A DNA stretch of 64,000 nucleotides from an uncultured Oscillospiraceae bacterium (GCA_934512135.1 CAKSWT010000013.1:17389-81388); one strand, 5' to 3'. Numbered from the stretch's first letter, positions 16,706-25,524 are shown. Notes: generated by a model not told the origin, from the letters alone. A program made the numbers and translations.

Positions 16706-17563
16706 ATGTCTCACAAAGTTCGATTCCAGTGCCAAAGCCAGGCCGAGTTTGCAAAACACTTTTCAGCCCTATGCACATCGAGAAACGCATGGGAACTCTG
16801 GTCGGATTTCATTACGATATCTGCAGTAGCTATCGCAAATGCAGTTGATCGAGAAGGACCGACACACGATGAGCGGGAGCAGGAGTATTTGCGGCTTATC
16901 AACAGATATGATTCAGATGAGCAGACCGCGCTCTCAAAACTGTTCGCCATGATGGTGCTGGCTCTGGAGGAAAATCCATGTCAGGATTTTCTCGGTGAGA
17001 TGTTCATGGCATTCAATCTGGGCAGCCATTGGCATGGTCAGTTCTTCACGCCCTATCACATCTGCGAGCTCATGTCTAAGATGACAATGCTGAATGTCGG
17101 TAAACACATTGAGACGCGCGGCTGGGTCGGTATCAGCGACCCCTGCTGCGGAGCAGGCGCACTGCTCATCGCCGCGCGAAATGAAATAGTGCGGCAAGGA
17201 TATGGTTCAACGGAGGCGCTGTATATCGCACAGGACATTGATCGTACTGCCGCACTCATGTGCTACATCCAACTGTCACTTCTGGGCTGTGCAGGGTATG
17301 TGGTAGTGGGAAACTCGCTCACCTCGCCCGTCGTCAGTCCGGCTGGCTCGCCGCTCTTGATTGCGCCGCAGCCGGAACAGGAGATCTGGTTCATGCCGGT
17401 GACCATACTGGAAACGTGGCAAGCTCGAGTGCAGTGGGAGCGTTTGCGTTTGGCGTTGGTGTCCGCTATTGATGATCATGCGGCAGATGCTCCGGTACCG
17501 AATTGTGAGGAAGCTGCACCGCCGCTGAATGAGACAGGCAGCGGACAACTAACACTGTTCTGA
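16706..17563 (+). CDS. N6-adenine methylase-like protein, motif IV missing
   Basis: A 285-residue protein behind AAGGAGG. GQFFTPYHICELM (about residue 110) and DPCCGAGALLIAARNE (about residue 145) match the conserved opening and SAM-binding motif I of HsdM-like N6 methylases, and YIAQDIDRTAALMCYIQLSL fits the next strand and helix. The catalytic N/D-P-P-F/Y motif expected after a VVVGNSL-like strand is absent (SPVVSPAGSP instead). No specificity or nuclease subunit is nearby. It may be a SAM-binding regulator or an inactive methylase. Confidence 0.65.
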   Translation: MSHKVRFQCQSQAEFAKHFSALCTSRNAWELWSDFITISAVAIANAVDREGPTHDEREQEYLRLINRYDSDEQTALSKLFAMMVLALEENPCQDFLGEMFMAFNLGSHWHGQFFTPYHICELMSKMTMLNVGKHIETRGWVGISDPCCGAGALLIAARNEIVRQGYGSTEALYIAQDIDRTAALMCYIQLSLLGCAGYVVVGNSLTSPVVSPAGSPLLIAPQPEQEIWFMPVTILETWQARVQWERLRLALVSAIDDHAADAPVPNCEEAAPPLNETGSGQLTLF

Positions 17564-17960
17564 ATCCAGTCAGAATTCATATAGCTGTGCAGGGTATAAA
17601 GAGCCGTCCACATGGACGGCTCTGCTTCTGCGGGATTTTCGCACCGTGAGCCGCTGTGCGCCGATTTGTCCGGTTTTCCAGCGGGGGTAGAGGAATGATA
17701 CCTCTGGCACGGTTTTGAGCGATTTGGGAGCGTTTCTCACCAAAATGCCACCCAAAAAAGAAAAGCAGGACAAAGGAGAGTGGGTCAGAAGACCCACTCT
17801 CCACGCACAAACGCCCGCAGTGCGGGCGTTTTCGGCAGATGCGGCAGTGGGTCAGAAATCGGGGGTGTACTATATTTTTAGGTTGAGTCAACTGAAAATG
17901 CCCATGACGTCAGGCTTTTTCAGTGGGTCAAGAACATGATTAGAGAGGGAGGCGTAGATT
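17564..17960. other. Hairpin-rich intergenic region, candidate oriT
   Basis: This 397-base stretch has no convincing gene and lies directly upstream of the relaxosome-like and relaxase genes. It holds several inverted repeats: AGAGCCGTCC/GGACGGCTCT (17600-17623), an 11-bp stem 17776-17786 with 17791-17801, CGCCCGCA/TGCGGGCG (17812-17828) followed by TTTT, GTTGAGTCAAC (17882-17892), and CTGAAAA...TTTTCAG around TGACGTCA (about 17891-17922). Dense inverted repeats beside mob genes are typical of transfer origins. The nick site is not identified. Confidence 0.45.
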
Positions 17961-18362
17961 TTGAGCAACAAGATTCGGTTCGCCCTTTGGGCCGAGCAGG
18001 ATATCCTGGACATTGTAAAAGCGAACTATGCGTCCGACGAATGCAAGACGCAAAGTGAGTTCATTGAAAAGGCTGTCTTATTCTATTCGGGATACCTCCG
18101 ATGTAAGGCTGACCCATTTTATTTGCCGAGGATACTCTCGGATGAACTGGAGGGAACAGTTGGCGTCATGGCAAATCGTATTGGACGGCTGCTGTTTAAA
18201 ATGGCAGTGGAGATATCTATGATGATGCATATCATCGCCGCGGATACTGAGATCGACCAGGAAACGCTGGAGCGTTTGCGTGTGCGGTGCGTCAATGACG
18301 TGAAGCGCACCAATGGTCAGATCAGGTTCAAGGACATCCTGCAATTTCAAAAGGAGACGTGA
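17961..18362 (+). CDS. Relaxosome accessory protein (MobC-like)
   Basis: A 133-residue protein starting at TTG 17961, 8 bases after GGGAGG. The N-terminal 45 residues (KIRFALWAEQDILDIVKANY followed by a second helix beginning SEFIEKAVLFYSG) resemble a ribbon-helix-helix DNA-binding unit; the C-terminal helices may contact the relaxase. It sits between the candidate oriT and the relaxase gene, four bases apart from the latter. The role is inferred from position and size. Confidence 0.6.
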   Translation: MSNKIRFALWAEQDILDIVKANYASDECKTQSEFIEKAVLFYSGYLRCKADPFYLPRILSDELEGTVGVMANRIGRLLFKMAVEISMMMHIIAADTEIDQETLERLRVRCVNDVKRTNGQIRFKDILQFQKET

Positions 18363-18365
18363 TCC

Positions 18366-20327
18366 ATGTCCATGCTGCTGCAGAAAGCTGGCTATATTCG
18401 CGATGGCAGCGGTGGCGCATATGTGAAATATATCGCAACGCGGGAAGGCGTGGAACGCATTCATGGTCAAGGCCCTGTGACAAAAAAACAGAAGGAGCTG
18501 ATCCAAAAGCTCCTTCGCGATTATCCGGATAGCAAAGACCTGTTTGAGTATGCAGACTACACAGCACATCCAACTGTGTCTTCCGCCTCTGATTTTATCA
18601 CGATGGCTCTGGATGTACATGCCCATGAGATGAAAGCCAGCGATGTGTATATGAAGTACATTGCCACCAGACCTCGTGTAGAAAAAAGAGGTGACCATGG
18701 ACTCTTCGGACCAGAGAAAACGATTTCTCTCGATGAAAAAATCAATGCACTGAACGCGCATCAGGGAAACGTGTGGACATTCATCTATTCCCTTCGCAGA
18801 GAAGATGCCGCCCGGCTCGGCTATGACAGTGCTGAGCAGTGGCGGTATCTGCTGTTGCGGCATGAACGGAATATCGCGGAGGCTATGAAGATATCGCCGG
18901 ATCACCTCCACTGGAATGCGGCATTCCATGATGAAGGACACCACCCGCATGTGCATGTGATGGTGTGGTCGGATGATCCCAGTGAAGGGTATCTAAAAAA
19001 AGATAAGCTGCTGAATATTCGTTCCAAGCTGACCAACGATATTTTTCAGGATGAGTTGCACACGCTCTATGAGAAAAAGGATGTCTCCTATAAGGAACTC
19101 ACCGGGGCAGCCCGCAGAGCCATGGCGGAGCTGATGCGTCAGATGGAGTCGTCCATCTGTGCCAGCCCGGTTATTGAGCAGAAGCTGACGGCCTTGGCGG
19201 AATCGCTCAAAACGGTCACCGGGAAAAAGGTGTATGGCTATCTGAAGAAGCCAGTCAAGGAACAGGTCAACGCCATCGTGGATGAGCTTGCCAAGCTGCC
19301 GGAGGTATCTGAATTCTATGAGGAATGGAATCGCCTGCGGGATGAGCTGGAAAGCTACTATAAAGCAAAGCCCAGACAGCACCTGCCGCTCTCGCAGCAG
19401 AAGGAGTTCCGGGCCATCAAGAACATGGTCATTCAAGAGGCGGAAACGATCCGTCTCGGCACAGTCACCTTCGAGGACGCAGACATGGAGGATGAACCGG
19501 AGGAGCTGGATGAACGAGAGACGTTCGCAGAGGCTCCCTATGCGATGTACGACATGGCGAAGGCGTATCGTGCGGCAAAGGAACTGCTCTATTGGCAGGA
19601 CGCGTCAACTGAGGAAAAGCAGGAAGCCGTATATACGTTGGAAAAGCTCTGGGACAGGGGCTTTCCTGTGGCGGCGCACCAGCTGGGCAAATGCTGGCGG
19701 GATGGCCTTGGTGTTCTGCCGGACCAGGAGAATGCGGAGCTGTGGTTCCGGCGCTCCGCTGACGCGGGGATTGATTTTTCCCAGTACGCCCTTGGCAAGC
19801 TGCTGCAGGAACAGCACAGGATCCCGGAAGCGGTGACATGGTATGAAAAAGCCGCCAAGCAAGAAAACCAGTATGCCTGCTACCGCCTCGGAAAACTCTA
19901 TCTACAGGGAGAGGATGTCCCAAAGGATCCAACGCTTGCACTGAACTATTTGCTGCGTTCTGCATGGAAGGGGAACCAATACGCCCAGTATACGCTGGGC
20001 AAGCTGTATCTGATGGGTGAGGATGATGAGAAGGATATAGAATTGGCAAAGCAGTGGTTCACGGCTGCTGCAAAGCAGGGAAATCCCTATGCGCAGCTTT
20101 TTCTGGAGCGAATGACGCAGACGTCGGACATGGATCCCAATATACTGCTCTCGGTTACCCGCCTGCTCCATCAGGTTAGTAATATCTGCCGGCAGAATAC
20201 AGTGCCGCCTGCCAACCCGGAGGGGCCGCGTATAGAGAGTAAGCGCAGGAAGAAGCTCCTGCAGAAGCGGTTGGCCATGGGCCATAAGATCGACGATTAT
20301 GAGGAGAGTCTACAAATGCTATCATGA
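18366..20327 (+). CDS. MobP-type relaxase with C-terminal Sel1 repeats
   Basis: A 653-residue protein. The N-terminal third has an early KYIATREGVERI segment and, at about residue 195, the metal-binding histidines in GHHPHVHVMVW, as in MobP3-type relaxases that nick oriT and pilot the strand. From about residue 430 to 590 there are at least four Sel1-like repeats (AAHQLGKCWRDGLGVLPDQ, ACYRLGKLYLQGEDVPKD, AQYTLGKLYLMGEDDEKD), which form a helical protein-binding solenoid. Some relatives carry the same fusion. It would act at the oriT candidate just upstream. Confidence 0.85.
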   Translation: MSMLLQKAGYIRDGSGGAYVKYIATREGVERIHGQGPVTKKQKELIQKLLRDYPDSKDLFEYADYTAHPTVSSASDFITMALDVHAHEMKASDVYMKYIATRPRVEKRGDHGLFGPEKTISLDEKINALNAHQGNVWTFIYSLRREDAARLGYDSAEQWRYLLLRHERNIAEAMKISPDHLHWNAAFHDEGHHPHVHVMVWSDDPSEGYLKKDKLLNIRSKLTNDIFQDELHTLYEKKDVSYKELTGAARRAMAELMRQMESSICASPVIEQKLTALAESLKTVTGKKVYGYLKKPVKEQVNAIVDELAKLPEVSEFYEEWNRLRDELESYYKAKPRQHLPLSQQKEFRAIKNMVIQEAETIRLGTVTFEDADMEDEPEELDERETFAEAPYAMYDMAKAYRAAKELLYWQDASTEEKQEAVYTLEKLWDRGFPVAAHQLGKCWRDGLGVLPDQENAELWFRRSADAGIDFSQYALGKLLQEQHRIPEAVTWYEKAAKQENQYACYRLGKLYLQGEDVPKDPTLALNYLLRSAWKGNQYAQYTLGKLYLMGEDDEKDIELAKQWFTAAAKQGNPYAQLFLERMTQTSDMDPNILLSVTRLLHQVSNICRQNTVPPANPEGPRIESKRRKKLLQKRLAMGHKIDDYEESLQMLS

Positions 20328-20382
20328 ACCACTTCCTTTTTACTTGGGATTGTGGTAAACTAAGCGCAGCGAGGTGATCAGA

Positions 20383-20586
20383 ATGAGCGAAAAGGAACTC
20401 CAGCGGCGGATCGCAGCCGTTAAAACTGCCGATGCCATCAACGCCATTGAGGGTGCGCCGGTATCGGACTATGCCCGTGAACTCTCGACCCATTGGGCCA
20501 AGGGCGAAATTACCGGCGAGCAGATGAAAGCGGCACTTCTGGCGTCTCATAGGAAGCTGGCAGAACAGGTACGAACCAATGCCTGA
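20383..20586 (+). CDS. VbhA-like antitoxin
   Basis: A 67-residue protein from ATG 20383 behind GAGGTGATC. It begins MSEKELQRRIAAVKTADAIN and then AIEGAPVSDYARELSTHWAK, the helical layout of VbhA-type antitoxins whose inhibitory helix ends in Glu-Gly and blocks the Fic active site. The S/T of the usual (S/T)xxxE(G/N) motif is not conserved here. Its stop overlaps the start of the Fic gene by eight bases, as expected of a toxin-antitoxin operon. Confidence 0.75.
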   Translation: MSEKELQRRIAAVKTADAINAIEGAPVSDYARELSTHWAKGEITGEQMKAALLASHRKLAEQVRTNA

Positions 20587-21307
20587 TATTTTCCTTTATG
20601 ATGATGTCCCTGTGCTGCGGAACAAACTGGATATCAAGGATGATAAGGTCCTGGATCTGGTAGAGGCTGAACAGTCCCGCAATAACATGATGCTTTTGTA
20701 TGAGCAGGGCTTTGCCAATTTTACACCTGCGGGGCTCTGCGCCATCCACCAATATCTGTTCGGAGATATTTATGACTGGGCAGGTCAGTATCGGCTCATC
20801 AACATCGCCAAGAGGGAAAGGCTATTGGCAGGGCGGAGTGTGTGGTATAGTAATGATGATGATATTCCGAGAGATTTGGATATCGCCTTTGCCGAGCTGC
20901 ACAAGCGCCAATGGAGAAAACTGTCCCAAGCGGAATTTGTCCGTGAATTGACTCTCTGTTTTCCGAGGAGCTGGCAGGTCCATCCTTTCCGGGAGGGCAA
21001 CACGCGGACGGTGGTCATGATGATGACCTTCTTTGTGGAGCACTATGGCTACCACATGGATCAGGAACTGATGGCGGCAAGTGCAGGCTACGTTCGGGAC
21101 TCGTTTGTTATGGCCTCCTTAGATCAGAACTCTGAGTATGAGCATCTGGAGCGAATATTACTGGATGCGGTCTGCAATAAACCAATCTCGTATACAGCCG
21201 CATCGTTGGAAAGTCCCGAACTATCTCCGGCACAGAAGGAGAGGTACCGGGAATATCAGAAGGATGCTTATATTCCCGAGCCGCATTACCGGCGTGAGGA
21301 TAACTAA
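20579..21307 (+). CDS. Fic/DOC-family protein (toxin)
   Basis: A 242-residue protein. The Fic active-site motif is HPFREGNTRTVVMM (about residue 139), with the catalytic His and the phosphate-binding Asn and Arg intact. Upstream, FGDIYDWAGQYRLINIAKRE is the conserved flap region of Fic proteins. Fic enzymes usually transfer AMP to a target protein. It overlaps the VbhA-like antitoxin gene and probably stabilises the element. The target is unknown. Confidence 0.85.
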   Translation: MPDIFLYDDVPVLRNKLDIKDDKVLDLVEAEQSRNNMMLLYEQGFANFTPAGLCAIHQYLFGDIYDWAGQYRLINIAKRERLLAGRSVWYSNDDDIPRDLDIAFAELHKRQWRKLSQAEFVRELTLCFPRSWQVHPFREGNTRTVVMMMTFFVEHYGYHMDQELMAASAGYVRDSFVMASLDQNSEYEHLERILLDAVCNKPISYTAASLESPELSPAQKERYREYQKDAYIPEPHYRREDN

Positions 21308-21322
21308 ATATCAACTTATTTG

Positions 21323-21354
21323 AGTGGAGTGCCTTAACCGGCACTCCACTTTTT
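21323..21354 (+). terminator. Intrinsic terminator
   Basis: AGTGGAGTGCC (21323-21333) pairs perfectly with GGCACTCCACT (21340-21350), followed by TTTT, directly after the Fic gene. Confidence 0.85.
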
Positions 21355-21376
21355 CATTTTGGAGGTGAGATAAAAG

Positions 21377-22288
21377 ATGCCCTATATCCATTTTACAGAA
21401 GAACAGAAAGAGCGCGCCGCCGCAGTGGACCTGGAGGAGTTCCTCCGATACCAAGGAGAAAAATTCACTCGCTCCGGACACGATTTGAGAATGAACAGTG
21501 ACCACAGCGTTACGATTCGGGGCAACCGGTGGTACGACCACGCAGATAGAAAGGGCGGTGGCCCGATCTCCTTTGTCCAGAATTACTATGGAAAGAGTTA
21601 TCCGGAGGCAGTGACCATGCTGCTGGGCGGGGAACAGGGAACTGTGTATCCTGCCATAAAACCGAGCGTGGAGGAACCGCCGAAGCCCTTTGAACTGCCG
21701 CCCCAAAATCGCGATATGCGCCGGGTCTATGCCTATCTGAATAAGAGTCGGAAAATCGACCAGGCGGTGATCTCTTGCTTCGCGCGGGCGGGGACGCTCT
21801 ATGAAGATGCGGAGTACCACAATTGTGTATTTATCGGAACCGATGAAAACGGTATTCCCCGGCATGCCCACAAGCGCAGTACCAACAGCTTCGGAAAAGC
21901 CTTTCGCATCAATGTCGAGGGCGGCGATCCCCGCTATAGCTTCCACCACATGGGGGATGGAGATAGGCTATTTGTCTTTGAAGCCCCCGTAGATATGCTC
22001 TCGTATATCTCCATGCATCCGCAGGACTGGCAAACACACAGCTATGTGTCCTGCTGCGGCACATCCTTCCTGCCGGTGGAGAAAGCACTGGAGCGCCTGC
22101 CTCAAACGGGGCAGGTTTTTCTCTGCATGGATAATGATGAAGCGGGGCATAAGGCCAGCCGGCGGATGGCAGACGCTCTGACGGAGCTGGGGATTCCCTC
22201 TGTACGGCTGTGTCCGAAAATGAAAGACTGGAACGAGGATCTTGTCCAGCTTCAAACGCCAAAGCAGGAGGTGATCCGTTCATGTTAA
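21377..22288 (+). CDS. DUF3991/TOPRIM domain protein
   Basis: A 303-residue protein behind TTGGAGG. The N-terminal part (residues 30-90, with RWYDHADRKGGGPISFVQNY) resembles the zinc-finger/DUF3991 region of phage-type primases, and about residues 195-270 form a TOPRIM domain with FVFEAPVDMLSYI (acidic Glu) and VFLCMDNDEAGHKASRRM (DxD). Such proteins are common accessory primase- or nuclease-like genes in ICEs. It overlaps the VirD4 start, so it may act in strand processing during transfer (inference). Confidence 0.8.
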   Translation: MPYIHFTEEQKERAAAVDLEEFLRYQGEKFTRSGHDLRMNSDHSVTIRGNRWYDHADRKGGGPISFVQNYYGKSYPEAVTMLLGGEQGTVYPAIKPSVEEPPKPFELPPQNRDMRRVYAYLNKSRKIDQAVISCFARAGTLYEDAEYHNCVFIGTDENGIPRHAHKRSTNSFGKAFRINVEGGDPRYSFHHMGDGDRLFVFEAPVDMLSYISMHPQDWQTHSYVSCCGTSFLPVEKALERLPQTGQVFLCMDNDEAGHKASRRMADALTELGIPSVRLCPKMKDWNEDLVQLQTPKQEVIRSC

Positions 22289-24051
22289 GCATTTGGATAC
22301 TAATAGCGGCAGGCGCGGTTATGTTTCTTGTGATCGGAGGCCTCTCCATGCTCTCCCATTACTACACGCTCAGCGGCATCAAATCCCGCACAGTGGGTGA
22401 CGGCCAACATGGCACCGCACGGTGGGCAACGGATAAGGAGATCCGGGAAACCTATACTCATGTGCCGTTCGATGTTGAGGGCTGGCGCAGCGGGAAGGAT
22501 CGTCCGGATGTGCAAGGTCTGATCCTGGGCAGCACCAAAAAGAAAGGCGCGCTGACAGCACTGGTGGACAGTGATGACATTCACTGCCTGATGATCGGCG
22601 CCAGCGGCGTGGGAAAAACAGCATTCTTTTTGTACCCGAATCTGGAGTATGCCTGCGCCAGCGGCATGAGCTTTTTGGCGCTGGACACAAAGGGAGATCT
22701 GGCCCGGAACTATGGAACGATCGCCAAGAAGTATTACGGCTATAACGTGTCAGTCATTGACCTGCGGAATCCTACCCGCTCCGATGGAAATAATCTTCTG
22801 ACTTTGGTCAACCGCTATATGGACATCGCGAGAAAGGAGCCGAACGATCTGGCGGCCCGGGCCAAGGCGGAGAAATACGCCAAGATCCTGTCCAAGACCA
22901 TCATCAACCCACAGGGGGATGATGCTAACTACGGACAAAACGCCTTCTTCTATGACGCTGCTGAAGGGCTGCTGACTTCAACCGTGCTGCTTCTGGCGGA
23001 GTTTCTGCCGCCGGGACGGGGACAGCCAGAATGTCGACACATCGTGTCTGTGTTTAAGCTGGTGCAGGATCTGTTGGAGCCTTCCAACGTGAATGGGAAG
23101 AGCTTGTTTCAGCTTCTCATGGGCAGGCTGCCTTCGGAACACAAGGCTAGGTGGTTTGCTGGCGCCGCACTGAATTCCTCAGAGCAGGCCATGGCCTCGG
23201 TCATGTCCACGGTGCTGTCCCGGCTGAATGCCTTTCTGGACTCGGAGCTGGAGCAGGTGTTGTGCTTTGATAGCGCCATTGACGCAGAAACCTTCGCGGC
23301 AGAAAAGTCTGCCATCTTTCTGATTTTGCCGGAGGAGGACGCCACCAAGAATTTCATGGCGGGCTTAATGATCCAAAACCTGTCCCGTGAGTTGTTTGCC
23401 ATTGCGGATGAGAATGGCGGCAAATTGAAGAACCGGGTGGTGCTGTTCTGCGACGAGTTGGGGACGATGCCTCCCTTTGAGATTTTGCCGCTTTTCTCTG
23501 CGGGACGCTCCCGGCGGCTGACGCTGGTGCCGATCATCCAGTCCCTTGCCCAGCTCGAGAAGAACTACGGCAAAGAGGGCTGTGAAATCGTTCAGGACAA
23601 CTGCCAGGATACCATATTCGGTGGATTCGCACCGAACAGTCAGACGGCTGAGGCACTTTCCAAATCCCTTGGCAGCCGCACAGTGCTGTCTGGCTCTGTG
23701 ACCCGTGGGAAGAATGATCCCAGCGAGTCTCTCCAGATGATGGAGCGTGCTCTGCTTACGCCGGATGAACTCAAGTCCATTCCCAAGGGTAGCTTTGTTG
23801 TCATGAAAACGGGACAGCATCCAATGCGGACAAAACTCCAGCTGTTTGTGGATTGGGGGATTACCTTTGAAGAACCCTATGCAGTAAAAGAGCAGGCCCA
23901 GCGCCGGGTGGTTTATGCCAGCCGAATTGATTTGGAACGGAGCATTCGGCGGCGTTATAACAAAAACAGCGGCGGACAGGGTAGGCATCCATCTGGGAAA
24001 GCTGATGAGAACAGGGCGAAGACAGAAGAATATACTCAAATGAAAGTATGA
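22282..24051 (+). CDS. VirD4/TraG-type coupling protein
   Basis: A 589-residue protein starting at ATG 22282 behind GGAGGTG. One N-terminal membrane segment (residues 3-24) precedes a cytosolic ATPase with Walker A IGASGVGKTAFFLYPN (about residue 110) and Walker B VVLFCDELGTMP (about residue 390). Only one clear membrane helix is visible, against two in classic VirD4. It links the relaxase-DNA complex to the secretion channel. It is the last conjugation gene before the cargo island. Confidence 0.9.
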   Translation: MLSIWILIAAGAVMFLVIGGLSMLSHYYTLSGIKSRTVGDGQHGTARWATDKEIRETYTHVPFDVEGWRSGKDRPDVQGLILGSTKKKGALTALVDSDDIHCLMIGASGVGKTAFFLYPNLEYACASGMSFLALDTKGDLARNYGTIAKKYYGYNVSVIDLRNPTRSDGNNLLTLVNRYMDIARKEPNDLAARAKAEKYAKILSKTIINPQGDDANYGQNAFFYDAAEGLLTSTVLLLAEFLPPGRGQPECRHIVSVFKLVQDLLEPSNVNGKSLFQLLMGRLPSEHKARWFAGAALNSSEQAMASVMSTVLSRLNAFLDSELEQVLCFDSAIDAETFAAEKSAIFLILPEEDATKNFMAGLMIQNLSRELFAIADENGGKLKNRVVLFCDELGTMPPFEILPLFSAGRSRRLTLVPIIQSLAQLEKNYGKEGCEIVQDNCQDTIFGGFAPNSQTAEALSKSLGSRTVLSGSVTRGKNDPSESLQMMERALLTPDELKSIPKGSFVVMKTGQHPMRTKLQLFVDWGITFEEPYAVKEQAQRRVVYASRIDLERSIRRRYNKNSGGQGRHPSGKADENRAKTEEYTQMKV

Positions 24052-24057
24052 GGTGCT

Positions 24058-24315
24058 ATGAGTTACTTTGGAACGATCTACACTGATATCGAGCTGAGTC
24101 ACCGGGCCAAGACGGTATATATGTATCTCTATGACCGCGCAGATGCGGAGGGCAAATGCTGGCCGGGGATCAAGACCATTGGCGCAGATCTGGGGCTATC
24201 CCGCTCCACTGTGAAGCGAGCGCTGAATGATCTGGTAGACAAGGGTTATCTTCTGAAAGAGGAACGTCACCGGCCGAACGGAAGCTATACCTCAAATCTA
24301 TATACGCTCCGATAA
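24058..24315 (+). CDS. Helix-turn-helix protein
   Basis: An 85-residue protein starting 7 bases after the VirD4 stop. It holds a winged-helix unit (WPGIKTIGADLGLSRSTVKR, then ALNDLVDKGYLLKEER), as in small replication- or transcription-related proteins of ICEs. Its C-terminus (SYTSNLYTLR) ends early compared with longer relatives I remember, and a fragment that looks like the missing tail lies downstream in another frame. Confidence 0.7.
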   Translation: MSYFGTIYTDIELSHRAKTVYMYLYDRADAEGKCWPGIKTIGADLGLSRSTVKRALNDLVDKGYLLKEERHRPNGSYTSNLYTLR

Positions 24316-24321
24316 AAAAGC

Positions 24322-24412
24322 GCACCTTCCTCCGCCAAGGGGAAGGTGCACCTATGGGGAGCGAAGCAAACGTAGGGTTCGTGATGAACCTAGCTTCGGT
24401 TCATTATGAACC
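24322..24412 (+). promoter_or_regulatory. Hairpin and two tandem palindromes
   Basis: GCACCTTCC (24322-24330) pairs with GGAAGGTGC (24341-24349). Downstream are two similar 15-bp palindromes, GGTTCGTGATGAACC (24376-24390) and GGTTCATTATGAACC (24398-24412), exactly 22 bp apart, i.e. two helical turns. They could be operator half-pairs for a dimeric regulator, but they may instead be remnants of coding sequence (see next entry). Confidence 0.4.
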
Positions 24413-24575
24413 CACCAGAAGGACTCGCTCTAACGGAGATTTAAGACAGAGGGAAAAACTTCAACACAAATACAATCGTGGGACAAAAATTGGCACACAG
24501 AGACAATTCTTCGCCCTTGTGACACGGCTGCATAACGAATACAATGAAATCATGGAAAATGCTTTGAAAGGATGA
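24354..24575 (+). pseudogene. Possible displaced tail of the HTH gene
   Basis: A 73-residue frame (begins MGSEANVGFVMNLASVHYEP) without a good ribosome site. Part of it, VHYEPTRRTRSN, resembles from memory the C-terminal tails of longer ICE helix-turn-helix proteins. It is best read as decayed coding sequence joined to the cargo island. It overlaps the promoter candidate for the first cargo gene. Confidence 0.3.
24517..24545 (+). promoter_or_regulatory. Candidate promoter of the first cargo operon
   Basis: TTGTGA (24517-24522), 17-base spacer, TACAAT (24540-24545), about 35 bases upstream of the ATG at 24581. It would drive the two flavodoxin genes and the hotdog gene. Confidence 0.5.
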
Positions 24576-24580
24576 GGTAT

Positions 24581-25510
24581 ATGCATAGCAAGTATAAGGC
24601 CCTGATCGTCTATTCCTCCATCACGGGGAATACCGAAAAGATTGCCGAGGCATTCGCGGAGACCTTTCGGGAGTACAATATTGCTCCCACACTGATGAAG
24701 CTGGAAGGGAATTATCTGGGGGAGCAGATGGATCCGCCAGATCTCGGGGCCTATGATTTCCTGTGCTTGGGTTCGCCGGTAATTGCGGGGATACCCTATC
24801 ACGATTTCTACATCAACTTCGGCGCCCAGGATGACTATGGCCGTCGGAGCTTCGGCGGGATGCAGGGGCCGGGAGCGGGTGGCCCACCAAAGAACGGCGG
24901 ACCCGACGGACCCGGTGATATGCCTGGCGGACCCGGTGGACCTGGCGGACCTGGAGGCCCCGGTGGCGGGGCACCCGGCCCGGGAATGAACCCGAAACAG
25001 CACCGCATTGCTTTTACCACCTATGGCGGCGAGGGGAAGACCCCTGATGATGCCAAGGCCACGCTGGAGTTAATTAAGGAGCTGTTTCAGGGAAATAACT
25101 TTGTCGGGTTCTTCGCCTGCCCCGGAAAGATTCTGTACAACGATGCTTCGGAGTACATTTCTCAGGAATTGAAGATCAACAAATTCCGGGCGCAGGAGCT
25201 GATCGTTCGCTACAAAGCCGGACAGATGGATTATTTTAAGGATTATTCCGAAGAACAAATAGAGTTGTTTGAGGTTGCCAGCAAGGAAGATGCGGAAAGT
25301 AGTTTTTCGGAACCAACAATGATGAGGAATGATCCGCTGGGCATTGGCAAAAACGGTTCAAAATTCTGGAGTTATGACCTGCAAAACCGTCCCAATGACC
25401 GGGATGTGTTTATGGCCAAGGCGTTTTTGCAGGATATCATTGAGGATTACTACCTCTCCGATTCCGGCAAGCCAAGAACGCCCAGTTCTGTCTACTATTC
25501 CATTAACTAA
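24581..25510 (+). CDS. Flavodoxin-like protein with Gly-Pro tract (paralogue A)
   Basis: A 309-residue protein. ATG 24581 was chosen over 24572 because GGATGAGG lies 5-10 bases ahead. The FMN phosphate-binding loop is YSSITGNTEKIAEAF (residues 9-23), followed by DFLCLGSPVIAGIPY. A Gly-Pro-rich insert (about residues 90-140, several GGP units) interrupts the fold before IAFTTYGGEGKTPDDAK. The C-terminus ends PRTPSSVYYSIN, shared with paralogue B. It probably carries electrons or reduces a substrate with FMN in the cytoplasm; no signal peptide is present. First gene of a three-gene operon. Confidence 0.8.
   Translation: MHSKYKALIVYSSITGNTEKIAEAFAETFREYNIAPTLMKLEGNYLGEQMDPPDLGAYDFLCLGSPVIAGIPYHDFYINFGAQDDYGRRSFGGMQGPGAGGPPKNGGPDGPGDMPGGPGGPGGPGGPGGGAPGPGMNPKQHRIAFTTYGGEGKTPDDAKATLELIKELFQGNNFVGFFACPGKILYNDASEYISQELKINKFRAQELIVRYKAGQMDYFKDYSEEQIELFEVASKEDAESSFSEPTMMRNDPLGIGKNGSKFWSYDLQNRPNDRDVFMAKAFLQDIIEDYYLSDSGKPRTPSSVYYSIN
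24870..24987 (+). repeat. Gly-Gly-Pro coding repeat in flavodoxin A
   Basis: Repeated 9-base units of the type GGCGGACCT/GGTGGACCT encode Gly-Gly-Pro. Third codon positions vary between units, so the amino-acid pattern is kept while the DNA diverges. Confidence 0.75.
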
Positions 25511-25524
25511 GGGAGGGGCGTACG

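Noticed and set aside
18078..18956. 292-residue minus-strand frame opposite the relaxase start
   Set aside because: Shadow of the relaxase and accessory protein genes.
24376..24412. The tandem palindromes as part of the att site of the element
   Set aside because: They lie at the cargo junction, far from the recombinases, and no second copy was seen near the element's right side.
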